Shown in pieces: positions 14,701 through 26,324 of a DNA stretch of 64,000 bases (its first letter is position 1; every line of letters starts with the position of its first letter). The stretch is from Ophiosphaerella korrae. Its lineage: Eukaryota; Ascomycota; Dothideomycetes; Pleosporales; Phaeosphaeriaceae. The DNA is taken from positions 62,001 to 126,000 of the forward strand of contig JALNQF010000102.1 of assembly GCA_028456385.1 (NCBI GenBank), read 5' to 3'. A program made the position numbers and the translations under genes. The notes below the pieces were generated by a model, which saw only the letters and a program-made list of their open reading frames with translations, was not told where the DNA came from and did not search any database.

Positions 14701-15440
14701 TATAGAGCTATTAACTAAACTTATAAAAATAATATATTCTATTTAAGTAGATAAAAGAATATATTAAGTTATTTAATTAGATTAAAAGAAAATTTATAGA
14801 AATCTAGTTATTAGAATATATAACCTAGAACTACTAGTAAGATTAAAAATAAATATATCTAATTTAGTTTATAAAGTAGTACTAATATAAGAAGTCTAAA
14901 ATACTTAATAAAAGTACTTAGTTAAATATAACTTTAGAAAGATAAAAATAGTATAGCTAAACTACTTACTTTAAAATAAAGAAATACTAGTAATTTATAA
15001 AGTATTTTAGTAATAGAAAGTATAATTTTAGAAAGTAAAATATAAAATAAAAGTTTATATAAACTATAAGAATTTTATACAATTTATAAAAAATAAAGAC
15101 TTAATATAATATTATATAAGATAGTAAGAATTTTAATTAATATTTAACTTTAAGATTATATATATAAAAGGAAAAGATATCTAGTTTATAAATACTTTAA
15201 GTAGAAGACTAAAGTTATAAGAAGAAGTAAATACTACTAGTATAGTTCTAGTAAAGAATAAAAATAGATACTTAATTTTAAATAAACTTAAAATAGCTAT
15301 AATACTAAAGAAGATAAGTAGTAAGCTAAATAAATAGAGTTAGAAAGAAATAGTAAAAGTTTCTAAAGAAATAAAAAAACTAGATATTTAAAATAGACTA
15401 GTAAAAGTTAATAAAGAATTTATAAAGTAATTCTATTTGC
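11796..15440 (+). mobile_element. Ty3/gypsy chromovirus copy 3, gag-pol, RIP-degraded
   Basis: The plus strand carries a gag zinc knuckle at about 12833-12890, where the C-x2-C-x4-H-x4-C cysteines and histidine read as tyrosines, consistent with TGY-to-TAY and CAY-to-TAY changes. RT with the YLDNIFIF signature is at about 14405-14440, followed by RNase H to about 15230. The integrase is cut off near 15440. This copy is therefore gag-RT-RH only, with an LTR on its 5' side. Confidence 0.8.
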
Positions 15441-15544
15441 TATAAGTATATACATACTAAAGAATAGAGAAAATACTAAATAAGCTTTTAAGATACTATT
15501 ATAACGTAGTTTATAAGTAAGTAACTAGTATAAGTAAGTAGCTA

Positions 15545-15925
15545 GCCCTACTAACTTTATATATCTATCTTATCTTAATACGTAATAGCTCTATATAATA
15601 CCTCTTAATTACTCTTAAAAGAGTTAGATATTTAGCTTGTAATTACTTCTATTAAAGAAAAGTAAATTTTAAGTACTAGCCTTACTACTTTAATATTCTA
15701 AGTAGTCTAAATAATAGTACGCTACTAACGCGCTAGTATACCTACCTAACGCGATTACTAGCCTAACTCAAAGAAGCTTAGCTAGCTAGAAGAAGACGTA
15801 ATAGTTAATTATATTCTTAATCTAGATTCTTATAGTTTTACTCTATCTCTAGCTACTATATATAAGATAGCTAATAAACTACTTACTTAGCGTAGAAGTA
15901 AACCTACTAGTATCTACTAAGCGTA
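15545..15925 (+). mobile_element. RIP-degraded fragment of pogo element A (transposase N-terminus)
   Basis: It aligns base by base with 37615-37990 of the better-preserved pogo element A: the ctcttaaaag start of the transposase, the tttaagtactagcct block and the aatctagattct block. It differs by many C-to-T and G-to-A changes. It is cut on its right side by the LTR starting near 15926. It shows that the pogo A family was multicopy and exposed to the mutation process. Confidence 0.8.
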
Positions 15926-16339
15926 TTACAGCTATAACAAGAGAAAGCCTACTTAAACTAATTAGTCCTATAATAGGGGATAACAACGCATATAACCCTT
16001 AGGGAAATAAACTAGATTAGGAAGTTAACTATAATAGAGACACGTAATAAATTCGCGATTTGCAATCTTAGTAAATACAAAGCACGAAGCTAAACACGTA
16101 ATAAATTCGCAATTCGCAATCTTAGCAAATATAAAGTACAAAGCTAAGCACGTAATAAATTTGTAATTTACGATCTTAGCAAATATAAAGTACAAAGCTA
16201 GCTAAGACCTTTAGGTATATAGTTAGTAGTAATGCGCATTATTAGGATAGTATTAGCAATTCAATCCTTTAACTATAGAACGCTAATATAAGATAGTTGC
16301 AAAATATCTTCTATTGTTTATAGTTATTATAGATTACTA
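15926..16339 (+). repeat. LTR (+) with three tandem units
   Basis: The start tattacagctataacaag corresponds to TGTTATAGCTATAACAAG with TG changed to TA. Three roughly 50-60-bp units, each starting cacgtaataaatt and ending near acaaagct, occupy about 16050-16200. The tail (tagttattatagatta) matches the LTR at 4201. This LTR is much less mutated than those in copies 1-3. Confidence 0.75.
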
Positions 16340-17456
16340 TACAAACTTTTACTATTAACTTACAATCTACTAATAACTTCTTAGGTATTAGGAAGTTAAC
16401 CCTAGTAACACCTATTATACCTTACTAATTTAGTTATTGCAAGAAGTAAAGCGTAAGTAGTACGCAGTCTAGCTAATATAATAGTAGAAAGTTTAACTAA
16501 ATAAACAAGTAAAGCCCCTAAGAGTAGTTACGAATTAGAAAGCACTATATAGGAAATAATTAAGGAACGTATTAATAAACTAATAGATAAAAAAGAAGAT
16601 ATAAAAATAGTAGTTAAAGCCTTAGAAACGTAAAACAAGGAACTCTAAGACTATATAAAGTAGAATAAAGTATAGATTAAGGCTATTATTATAGGATAGA
16701 ACTAAATAGAACTAATTACCTAATAACTAGAAATAAGTGTAACAAAAAAGCTACTAAAGATACCTATCCTTAAGAAGTTTAATAGAATAAAGGAGAAACT
16801 AAAACCTTTTATAGCTTTAGTATAACTCTAGATAGATATATAAGCGCTACACTTTAATATAGAAAAAAAGAAAGTTATATATATTAGACTATACTTTAAA
16901 GAAGACGTAATAAGATAGTATAAGCCTTACTAGATAGATTACACAATATATTTACTAATAACCTAGAAGGATAAGACTAGAGCTATCTTTAGAAGTTATA
17001 AATACTTTACTAAACAAATAAGAGTAGCATTTAGAGATATAGATATTACTAGACAAGCTAAAGAGAAACTTAAAAGACTTACATAAAGTAAAAGTATTCT
17101 AGAATATATATTATAATTTAAATAACTAAGCTAGAATATAGAATAGAATAAATTAGCCCTTATATTACAATTTAAACAAGGACTTAATACAAAAATCTAA
17201 TACAAAATAATATATATAGAGAAACCTAGAATACTAGAAGCCTTAAACTAATAAGTAATCTAAATTAATAATAATCTTTAAGAATAGAAAAAAAACAAGT
17301 ATAGTAACTAAACTAGAAACTAGGATACTAGAGACCCTATAATCCTTAACGTAAACAAGAATAGGAAAAAAAAGAAGAACAAAGACTTTAAGTACTTTAA
17401 CTATAGTAAGAAAGGCTACTACGTAAAAGACTACTAGTGTAATAAGCTGTTACTAG
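16340..17456 (+). mobile_element. Ty3/gypsy 5' leader and gag fragment
   Basis: The leader with an inverted aacttc..ggaagtt motif (16375-16400) is followed by a gag-like frame. The frame ends in a mutated zinc knuckle (KYFNYSKKGYYVKDY) at about 17393-17437. No pol follows. The sequence abuts the inverted leader of the next element at about 17457, so this copy is truncated just after gag. Confidence 0.75.
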
Positions 17457-17934
17457 GGTCGACTTCCTAGTGCCTAAAGAGTATTAGTAGATTAAGAGTT
17501 AATAGTACAAGCTTAGGTTATAATCTACAATAACTTATAAATAATAGAAGATGTTTCGCAACTATCTTGTATTAGCGTTCTATAGTTAAAGGATTAAATT
17601 ACTAATACTATCCTAATAATGCGCATCCTACTAACTATATACTTATACCTCTTGCTTAGCTTCGTGCTTCGTGTTTACTAAGATCGCGAACTACAAATCT
17701 ATTACGTGCTTAGCTTTATACTTTGTATTTACTAAGATCGCGAATTACAAATTTATTACGTACTTAGCTTTATACTTTATATTTGCTAAGATCGCGAATT
17801 ACAAATTTATTACGTGTCTCTATTATAGTTAGCTTCTTAGTCTAACTTATTCTCCTATAGGTTATATATGTTGTCGTTATCTATAGCAAGGCTAATTAGT
17901 TTAAATTAGTTTTCTCTTGTTATAGCTATAACAC
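17457..17934 (-). repeat. LTR (-) plus inverted 5' leader, 3' LTR of copy 4
   Basis: On the minus strand the order is a purine tract (revcomp of attcccctc at 17935-17943), TGTTATAGCTATAACAAGAG, three tandem roughly 50-bp units (17650-17810), the LTR tail near 17520, and then 60 bp of the same 5' leader seen after the LTR at 15926. An LTR followed by a leader rather than by host DNA points to a tandem or recombined array. Confidence 0.75.
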
Positions 17935-20900
17935 TATTCCCCTCTTTAGACAGGTTCTCGTTTCTCTATCCTAGGCCTAAGGTTATTAGTCTAGTTTCTT
18001 TATTTATCTCTAGTTCTTTATTATTCTCTATATCTTTACATTCTAATTGTAATAAGCTCTTTCTTGTTACTCGTGTTACTCGTAATAGAGTCGAAATATT
18101 TCCTTACGCCTATTGTACTTAATTAAAACTTACTTATCTTATATCTTTAAAGGATAGCAAACACTACAGTAAGTATATTTTAGCTAATATTTAATACAAG
18201 TGTATACTGTCTAGTGTCTCTCTTATAGAGTATAAGTGTTTAATTTCTATATAGTCTCTTCTTACTAAGTTATATAGGGCGAGCTATTAACTAAGCTTAA
18301 GAGATACTATCGTTATAGCTTATAGAAGCTAAAGCTAAGTATAAGCTAACTCTTTGTAAGCTAGTAGATCTTTATTCTTATATTAAGCGTCTTTGTAAGA
18401 TAAAGGCGTATAATAACGCTAAATTATCTAAATAGTCTTGTGCCTTAGAGGCTAAGATAGACCTTAAGGATATAGTTTAGGCTATGCTAGCTCTTACTAT
18501 ATTAGGCGTTCCTAACGTCTCTCTATTTAGCGCTAGTAGTGCTAATTTTCTTAGTTTGCCGCAAGGCACTCTAGAGGGTTTTAACTTTAGAAGTCCTCTA
18601 GTTTCTTAAAGTAATTAAGATTGTCCTCTAGTTCCTATATTTTTTCCTATAGTTACCCTTTTTTATTTATACCTATCTATTCTACTATATAATAGTTTCT
18701 ACTATTATAGAACTAGTATACTAAGATTTTCTTAACTTTCTATTCTTCCTATTCTCTATACGTGTCTACTTCGTACACTAGTAGTTCTACGTTTTATAGT
18801 ACTATCTCTAGTAGGGCTATATAGAATGTTAGGTATATCCTTATCTTATTTAGTAGTTTTAATCTAAATATAACTAGTGTAACTTCTTTTTTAATTTTGT
18901 ATAGTCCTATCTTAACGTAGTCTAATTTTAAACTTAGTCGTTTACTTTTAATATTCCTTTATACTAACTATACTTTTTCTCTCTCTCTAAATTAGGGTCT
19001 TTCTTTATACTTTTTGTTATAATACTTTACTATACGATTATATAGGAATTCTACGTCCTATCTTAATTAATTATATATATCCTTAAGTCTATTAGCAAAG
19101 TTTTCTCCTCTTAGAGACTAAGATATCTATTCTCTTAGTATCTAGTATACATTAAGCTCAAATCTATAGTTCGCGAAGAAGGGTAATACTCTTATTACTA
19201 CGTTCTTTGCGCTGTTATATACTAGCTGTGCTATAGGTAGTAACTATACCTAATTGTTCTAGTTATAGTTAAGGTAGCATCTTAGGTATTATTCTACTAT
19301 CTAATTTATTTGTTCTAACTATCTATCTATTTATAGGTAATATACTATAGATATTACATATTTAATTCCTAATTGCGCTATTATTGTTCCCTATAGTTTT
19401 AATATAAATCGTACGTCTCTATCTATAATAATCTTATCTAGTAGCCTATATTAACTAATTACAGTTCCTAGAACCTAGTGTATAGTAATCTCTATCCTAC
19501 TTTTCTCTTTATATAGTCTAAAGTATATATACTTTATAAGCTTATCTACTATTATTAAGATTCTATTATACTCGACCCCTAATATTAAGTCTTTAGACTT
19601 TAGTAACTTTGTAATAAAGTCTATTGTAATAACTCCCTATAGTTATTCTAGTACTTCTACTAGTTGTAATATTCTATATAGTATATATCTATTATATTTG
19701 TTCCTTTAACATTCTATATAGTCTTGTAGTACCTCTATTACTAATTGTCTTGCTTTTAGAATATAGTAGTCTCGTAGTAGTCTATCTAATATTTTCTTAA
19801 TACCTTAGTAACTATATACTAGTAATTTATAGAATTATCGTATAAATTCTCTCTAGATCTTCTTTAGGATATATATTCTTCTATAGGCTTATACAAATCC
19901 TTCTTAGATTTCTAGTTTCTCTATTTCTTTAGATACTTCTTTTGTTATTTTCTAAATCTATTTATCTAGCTCGCTATTCTTCCTTTTAAGTGTTGTAGCT
20001 ATTTTATATATATTTAGGACTAAGTGTCTTTCTTTATTCTTAACTAGAACTATACTAGTAGCGCTTACTTTTTCTTATAAGTCTAGTCTTCTACTAAGGG
20101 CGTCTATAAACTAATTGTCTTTCCCTTTTATATGTATAATTTCTATATTAAACGTTAATAAGTATTCCTACTATCTTGTATAGCGTTGCGATAATTCTTT
20201 ATTTATTATAAATCCTATAAGATTCTTATAGTCTATATAGACCTTTGTCTAATATTTTACTCCTTATAGGTATACTCTCTATTACTTAAATACTTTGTAG
20301 ATTACTAGTATTTCTTTATTATAGATTAGGTAGTTAAGTTCTACTATCTTTATTTTCTTAGAGAAGTACTTAACTAAGTATTCTTTTTTAGTCTCTAGGT
20401 CTTCCTATATTAGTGCTATTCTATAGACTAAGTTAGATACGTCTGTTTTTACTATTGCTAGTAGATCTAGGTTATATATTCTAATAACTAGGTTTTCTAT
20501 AAACTTTCTTTTAATTTTATTAAATACTTTCTTATATTCTTTTATCTATTAAAATAGTATATCTTTCTTTATAAGTTTTATTATTAGTTCTATATCTTTA
20601 GACTATCTTACTATTAGCTTCTTGTAGAAGTTTACTAACCTATAAAATTATTATACCTCTTTTAGGTTTTTTAGTATTAGCTAATTATTAATTAACTTAA
20701 TCTTTTTAGAGTTAATCTTAATTTTTCCTAGTTTAATAATAAATCTAATAAAATCTATTTCCTTTATATAGAATTTATATTTTCTTATTTTAAGAAATAA
20801 TTTATTTTCTACTACCCTTTCTAGTACTTTGTATATATATTATATATATTCTTCTTCTATTTCTAAAAATATAAGAATATTATCTAGGTATATAAATATA

Positions 20901-21826
20901 AATATATCTAAGTACTCTCTTAGTACTATATTAATTCTTTCTTAAAATACTACTAGTGCGTTTATTAATCTAAAAGGTATAACTAAGTATTTATATAGTC
21001 TATATTACGTTCTAAATACTATTTTCTATTTATTACCTTCTTTAATTCTAATTTAGTAATAGGCGTTTTAGATATCTAATTTTATAAAGATCTTTACTTT
21101 TTATAGCTTATCTTGTATATTATCTATTTATAGTAAGAGATATTAGTTCTTACTTATAATTATATTAGTTTTTTTAAAATCTGCGTAGAGTCTTTTATTA
21201 TCTATTCCTTTCTTATCTATAAATATAAGTCTATATACTACTAAGGACTTAGATTTTTAGATCTATCTTTTCTTTATTACATTTTTAATAAATACTTATT
21301 TAATTTTAGATTCTTCTTTAGTTTTTCTATAGACTACGCTGTACTCTACGTTTTTATCTTCTATTAGTTCTATTACTATGTCCTATAGCTAATATTCTAG
21401 AAGATAGTCTTTAGGTTCTATAAGCTATTACTCCTATTTCTTATATTCTTTTAGGAATTTTTTTTTTATAAGTATTTATATTAGCTTTTAATATACTTAT
21501 CTTATAGTAGTTAATATTTTCTATTCTCTAATTAATATATAGATTAGTTATCTATAACTATAGTATTTCTAGAATTATATCTTATTTATTATTAATTGTT
21601 GTTATATCTATAACTATATTCTTAATTATTATCTCTTCTAGTTCTAATATAGAGGGAACTATTTTAAACCTACTAGGTTCTTAGAATAGTTTTTCTTTAA
21701 TTATACTTTACTATTAAGGGTACTTTTTTATTATATAATATATACCTTATATTTTTATAAACTTCTTTAATATAAAGTTTTTTATAGCTCTACTATTAAT
21801 TATTAGTTATACTTTCTTTCTTTAGT
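17935..21826 (-). mobile_element. Ty3/gypsy chromovirus copy 4, gag-deleted
   Basis: The minus strand carries RT (YLDNILIF at about 20865-20900), integrase (about 19800-18950), a chromodomain (about 18770-18600) and the conserved 3' region up to the purine tract. At about 21826 the protease-proximal sequence jumps directly to the 5' leader of the LTR ending near 21907, so gag is deleted. It keeps more C/G than copies 1-3, which suggests fewer rounds of mutation or a later arrival. Confidence 0.85.
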
Positions 21827-21837
21827 ATTATTACTAG

Positions 21838-22253
21838 GTTACTAGGGTTAACTTCTTTATACCTAATCTAGGGGTTAGTAGATCGCAAGGTAATAGCAAA
21901 GTTTATATTGTAATCTATAATAGGCTATAATAATAGAAGATGTTTTACAACTATCTTGTATTATCGCTCGTAGTTAATAATTGAATTACTAATAGTATCT
22001 TAATAATACGTATTACTACTAACTATATACTTATTATAATCTATAATCTATAGTTATTAAGATTAATAGATTATAGATTGCTCTAATCTATAATCTATCT
22101 ATACTAAGAATTTATAGATTATAGATTACTTCTAGGTATCCTAATTATATATAGTCTCCTAATTAAGTTCGTATTCCTCTAGGTTATATAGGTCTAAGCT
22201 AGTTATTATAAGACTAATTAGTTCTATCTATAGTTCTTCTATTACTATTGTAA
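21838..22253 (-). repeat. LTR (-) plus leader, shared by copies 4 and 5
   Basis: The minus-strand start is TATTACAATAGTAATAGAAG. The internal repeat here is taatctataatctat-like, three copies at about 22030-22130, a third LTR subfamily. The 5' leader of copy 4 occupies 21838-21906. The same LTR sits directly downstream of copy 5, so copies 5 and 4 form a head-to-tail array on the minus strand. Confidence 0.65.
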
Positions 22254-25200
22254 TACTATCTCTTCTTTTAAGTAAGTCCTTATTTATCTATCCTAGAGCT
22301 AAAGTTATTAATCTACTTTCTTTATTAATCTATAGTTCTTTATTACTCTTTATAGTTATTTCTTCTATACGTTATAACTATCTTCTTATAGATTACAAAC
22401 TACGCAATAGTATTAAGATATTCTTATGCTCTTGTTACTCTTCTCCTAAATTAAACCCTAAGTCCCTTTTTTATATCGTTTCTATAAATAATAGTATAGC
22501 TTATAAGGCGTATATTTATATAAATATACGTAGTTCTTATAATATGTCTAGTATCTCTCTATTAGAGTATATATTAATTATACTTATTCTTACGTCTAGG
22601 CTTAATAATAACAAGGAAAGCTATTAACTAGACTTAAGAGAAATTACTATCTTAAATTATAGAGGCTAAAGCTAAGTATAAGTAGATCTAAGAGCTTACG
22701 TAGAGTAAGCTAGTAGAGAATTAAGCTTGTCTTTCTCGTCTTTATAAGATAAAGGCCTTAAATAATAAGAAATTAGCTAAGTAGTTAGTAGCTCTAGAAG
22801 CTAAGTTAGACTTAGATAAGGCGTTTAATATTGCTGTAGTAGGTCTTACGTTATACGTTCTTATTACCTCTCTATCTATTAGTAGTAATATTAGTTCTCT
22901 TAGTTTACTACTAAGTGTTCTAGGAGATTTTAACTTTAGAAGTCCTCTAGTTTCTTAAGGTAGTTAAAGTTATCTTCTAGTTCCTATATTTTTTCTTATA
23001 GTTCCCCTTTTTTATTAGTACCTATCTATTCTACTAAGTAGTAGTTTCTTCTATTATAGAACTAATAAGCTAAGATTTCTTTAACTTCTTATTCTTCTTA
23101 TTCTCTATATATATTTACTTTGTACACTAGTAGTTCTACTTCCTATAGTACTTATTCTAGTAGTACTACGTAGAATATTAGGTATATCCTTATCTTGTCT
23201 AGTAGCTTTAATTTAAATATAACTAGCGTAACTTCTTTCTTAATTTTATATAGTCCTATTTTAACATAGTCTAGTTTTAAACTTAGTTTCTTACTCTTAA
23301 TATTTTTTTATAATAACTATACTTTTTCTCTCTCTTTAAATTAAGGTTTCTTTTTATATTTTTTATTGTAGTACTTTACTATATAATTGTAAAGAAACTC
23401 TACGTCCTATCTTAGTTAATTATATATATCTCTAAGTTTGTTAGTAAAGTTTTCTCTTCTTAAAGACTAAAATATTTCTAAACTTAGTATTCTATATACG
23501 CTAGAGTTAAATCTATAGTTTATAAAGAAAAGTAATACTTTTATTACTATATTCTTTGCGCTGTTATATACTAACTATGCTATAGGTAGTAATTGTACCT
23601 AGTTGTTCTAGTTATAGTTAAGGTAGTATCTTAGGTATTGTTCTACTATTTAATTTATTTGTTCTAACTAACTATCTATTTATAGGTAGTATACTATTAA
23701 TATTATATATTTAATTCCTAATTGTACTATTATTATTCCCTATAGTTTTAATATAAATTGTATATCTCTATCTATAATAATCTTATCTAGTAGTCTATAT
23801 TAGCTAATTATAGTTTCTAGGGTCTAGTATATAGTAACTTCTATCTTACTTTTTTCTTTATATAGTCTAAAGTATAAGTACTTTATAAGTTTATCTACTA
23901 TTATTAGGATTCTATTATACTTAATTCCTAATATTAGATCTTTAGACTTTAGTAACTTTGTAATAAAGTCTATTATAATAACTCTCTATAGTTATTCTAG
24001 TACTTTAACTAGTTATAATATCCTATATAGTGCGTATTTATTATACTTGTTTCTATAATACTCTATATAATCTTATAGTACTTCTATTACTAGTTGTCTT
24101 ACTTTTAGGATATAGTAATCTTATAGTAGTCTATCTAATATTTTATTAATACCTTAGTATCTATATACTAGTAGTTTATAAAATTATTGTATAAATTCTC
24201 TCTATATTTTTTTTAAAATATATATTCTTTTAAAAGCTATTATAATACCTTCTTAGATCTTAAGTTTTTCTATTTCTTTAGAAGCTTTTTCTATTTCCTT
24301 TTAGATTTATTTGTCTAGCTTGCTACTCTTTCTTTTAAGTATTATAGCTGTCTTAGGTATATTTAAAACTAAGTATCTTTTGTTATTCTTAACTAGAACT
24401 ATACTAGTAGTATTTACCTCTTCTTATAAATCTAGTCTTCTACTTAGAGTATCTATAAACTAATTATCTTTACCCTTTATATATATAACTTTAAAGTTAA
24501 ATATTAATAGAAATTTCTACTATCTTATATAGTATTATAATAGTTCTTTATTTAGTATTTTACTCCTTATAAGTATACTCTCTACTACTTAAATACTTTA
24601 TAGATTGCTAGTATTTCTTTATTATATATTAGGTAGTTAAGCTCTACTATCTTTATTTTCTTAGAGAAGTATTTAACTAAGTGTTCTTACTTTATACCTA
24701 GGTCCTCTTGTATTAGTGCTATTCTATAGACTAAATTAGATATGTCTGTTTTTACTATTACTAGTAGGTCTAGGTTGTATATTCTAATAACTAGATTTTC
24801 TACAAATCTCTACTTAATTTAGTTAAATACTTTGTTAAATTTCTAAGTGTCTGTACGTAATAACTTAGGCTAATAGCTAAGCTGTTACGCACAACGTTAG
24901 GGGCAACAAGACGCATAGGCCTTTTAGCCTATGCACAGAATCAAGTATATATAATACACACTCCTACTACGTATAGAGGAAGATATAAATAAACACCTTT
25001 TACTTTTCCTTACTTAACCCCGTACGCTAGTATATCCTAGTTTCTCTACAAGCCTCTACAGCAGACAAAGCCCTATTAATACTAAGTCTATTTAAATAGC
25101 GTATCTTTCTTTATAAGATTTATTAATAGTTCTATTAGCTTAGACTAATCTACTATTAGTTTTCTATAAAAGTTTACTAGTCTATAGAATTACTATACCT

Positions 25201-26150
25201 CTTGTAAGTTCTTTAGTATTAGCTATTCTTAGATTACTTTAATTTTGTTTAGATTAATTCTAATTTTTCCTAGTTCTATAATAAATCCTAGGAAATCTAT
25301 CTTTTTTATATAGAATTTGTATTTTCTTATCTTAAGAAATAGTTTACTTTCTACTAGTTTTTCTAGTACTTTATATACGTACTATATATATTCTTCTTCT
25401 AACTTTAAGAATATAAGGATATTATCTAGGTATATAAATATAAATATATCTAGGTATTCTCTTTAGACTATATTAATTGTTTCTTATAACTCTACTAGTG
25501 CGTTTATTAATCTAAATAGTATAACTAAATATTTAAATACTTTATATTACGTTCTAAATACTATTTTCTATTTATCTCCTTTCTTAATTCTAATCTAGTA
25601 GTAGGTATTTTAGATGTCTAGTTTTATAAAGATTTAGGCTTTCTATAGTCTATCCTATATCTTATTAATTTGTAGTAAGGGGTATTAGTTCTTGTTTATA
25701 ATTACGTTTATCTTTTTAAAGTCTTCGTAGAGTTATTTATTATTTATCTCTTTTTTATCTATAAATATAAGTCTATATACTATAAAGGATTTAGATTTAT
25801 ATATCTATCTTTTCTTAAGTACGTTTTGTATAAATACTCTTTTAATCTTAGATTCTTCTTCTATTTTCCTATAGACTAGGCTCTATCCTACGTCTTTTCT
25901 TTCTTCTAGCTCTATTTCTAGATCCTATTATTAGTGTTCTAGGAGGTAGTTGTTAGGTTTAGTAAGTTGTTTCTCTTACTTCTTATATTCTTCTAGGAAC
26001 TATCCTTTGTATATTTTTATATTAGCTCTTAATATTTCTTTTTTAGAGTAGTTAATCTTCTTTATTCTCTAATTAATTCTTAGGTTAGTTATCTATAACT
26101 ATAGTATACCTAATATTATATCTTATTTGTTATTAATTATTATTTTATCT
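22254..26150 (-). mobile_element. Ty3/gypsy chromovirus copy 5, 5'-truncated
   Basis: The minus strand shows the 3' region (22254-22920), chromodomain (about 23130-22920), integrase (about 24200-23300), RNase H (about 24770-24480) and RT with the YLDNILIF signature at about 25400-25440. It is interrupted by the LTR-like insertion at 24834-25088. Similarity to the other copies stops near 26150, so gag is absent. Confidence 0.85.
24834..25088 (+). mobile_element. LTR-like insertion inside copy 5 (solo LTR candidate)
   Basis: Comparison with copies 2 and 4 shows about 250 bp of extra sequence between aaatacttt and tctatttaaatag. It starts TGTTAAATTTC and contains a TATA-like tatataata, an AATAAA-type signal (aaataaaca) and ordinary CA/TG-containing sequence, including a hairpin (gcataggccttttagcctatgc). 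It is clearly less mutated than its host. I could not find a clean target duplication, so the ends and class are tentative. Confidence 0.5.
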
Positions 26151-26240
26151 TATTACAATACTAAGTAGTAGGTAAGCTATTATATTATACACAATTAGGC
26201 TAGGTAATATAGCGTAGTAGAACACGTAACTATTTAGTAG

Positions 26241-26324
26241 TAAACACTCTAGAGTAAACGCTCTAGAGTAAACGCTCTAGAATAAGCGCTCTAGAGCAAA
26301 CACTCTAGAGTAAGTACTTAGGAA
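26241..26324. repeat. 14-bp tandem repeat
   Basis: Five consecutive 14-bp units of the form taaacRctctagag occupy 26241-26310, followed by one degenerate unit. Each unit contains the palindrome ctctagag. Neighbouring sequence is AT-rich and unassigned. Confidence 0.9.

Noticed and set aside
26241..26324. CRISPR-like array
   Set aside because: Units are contiguous 14-bp tandem repeats without spacers, in a eukaryotic context.
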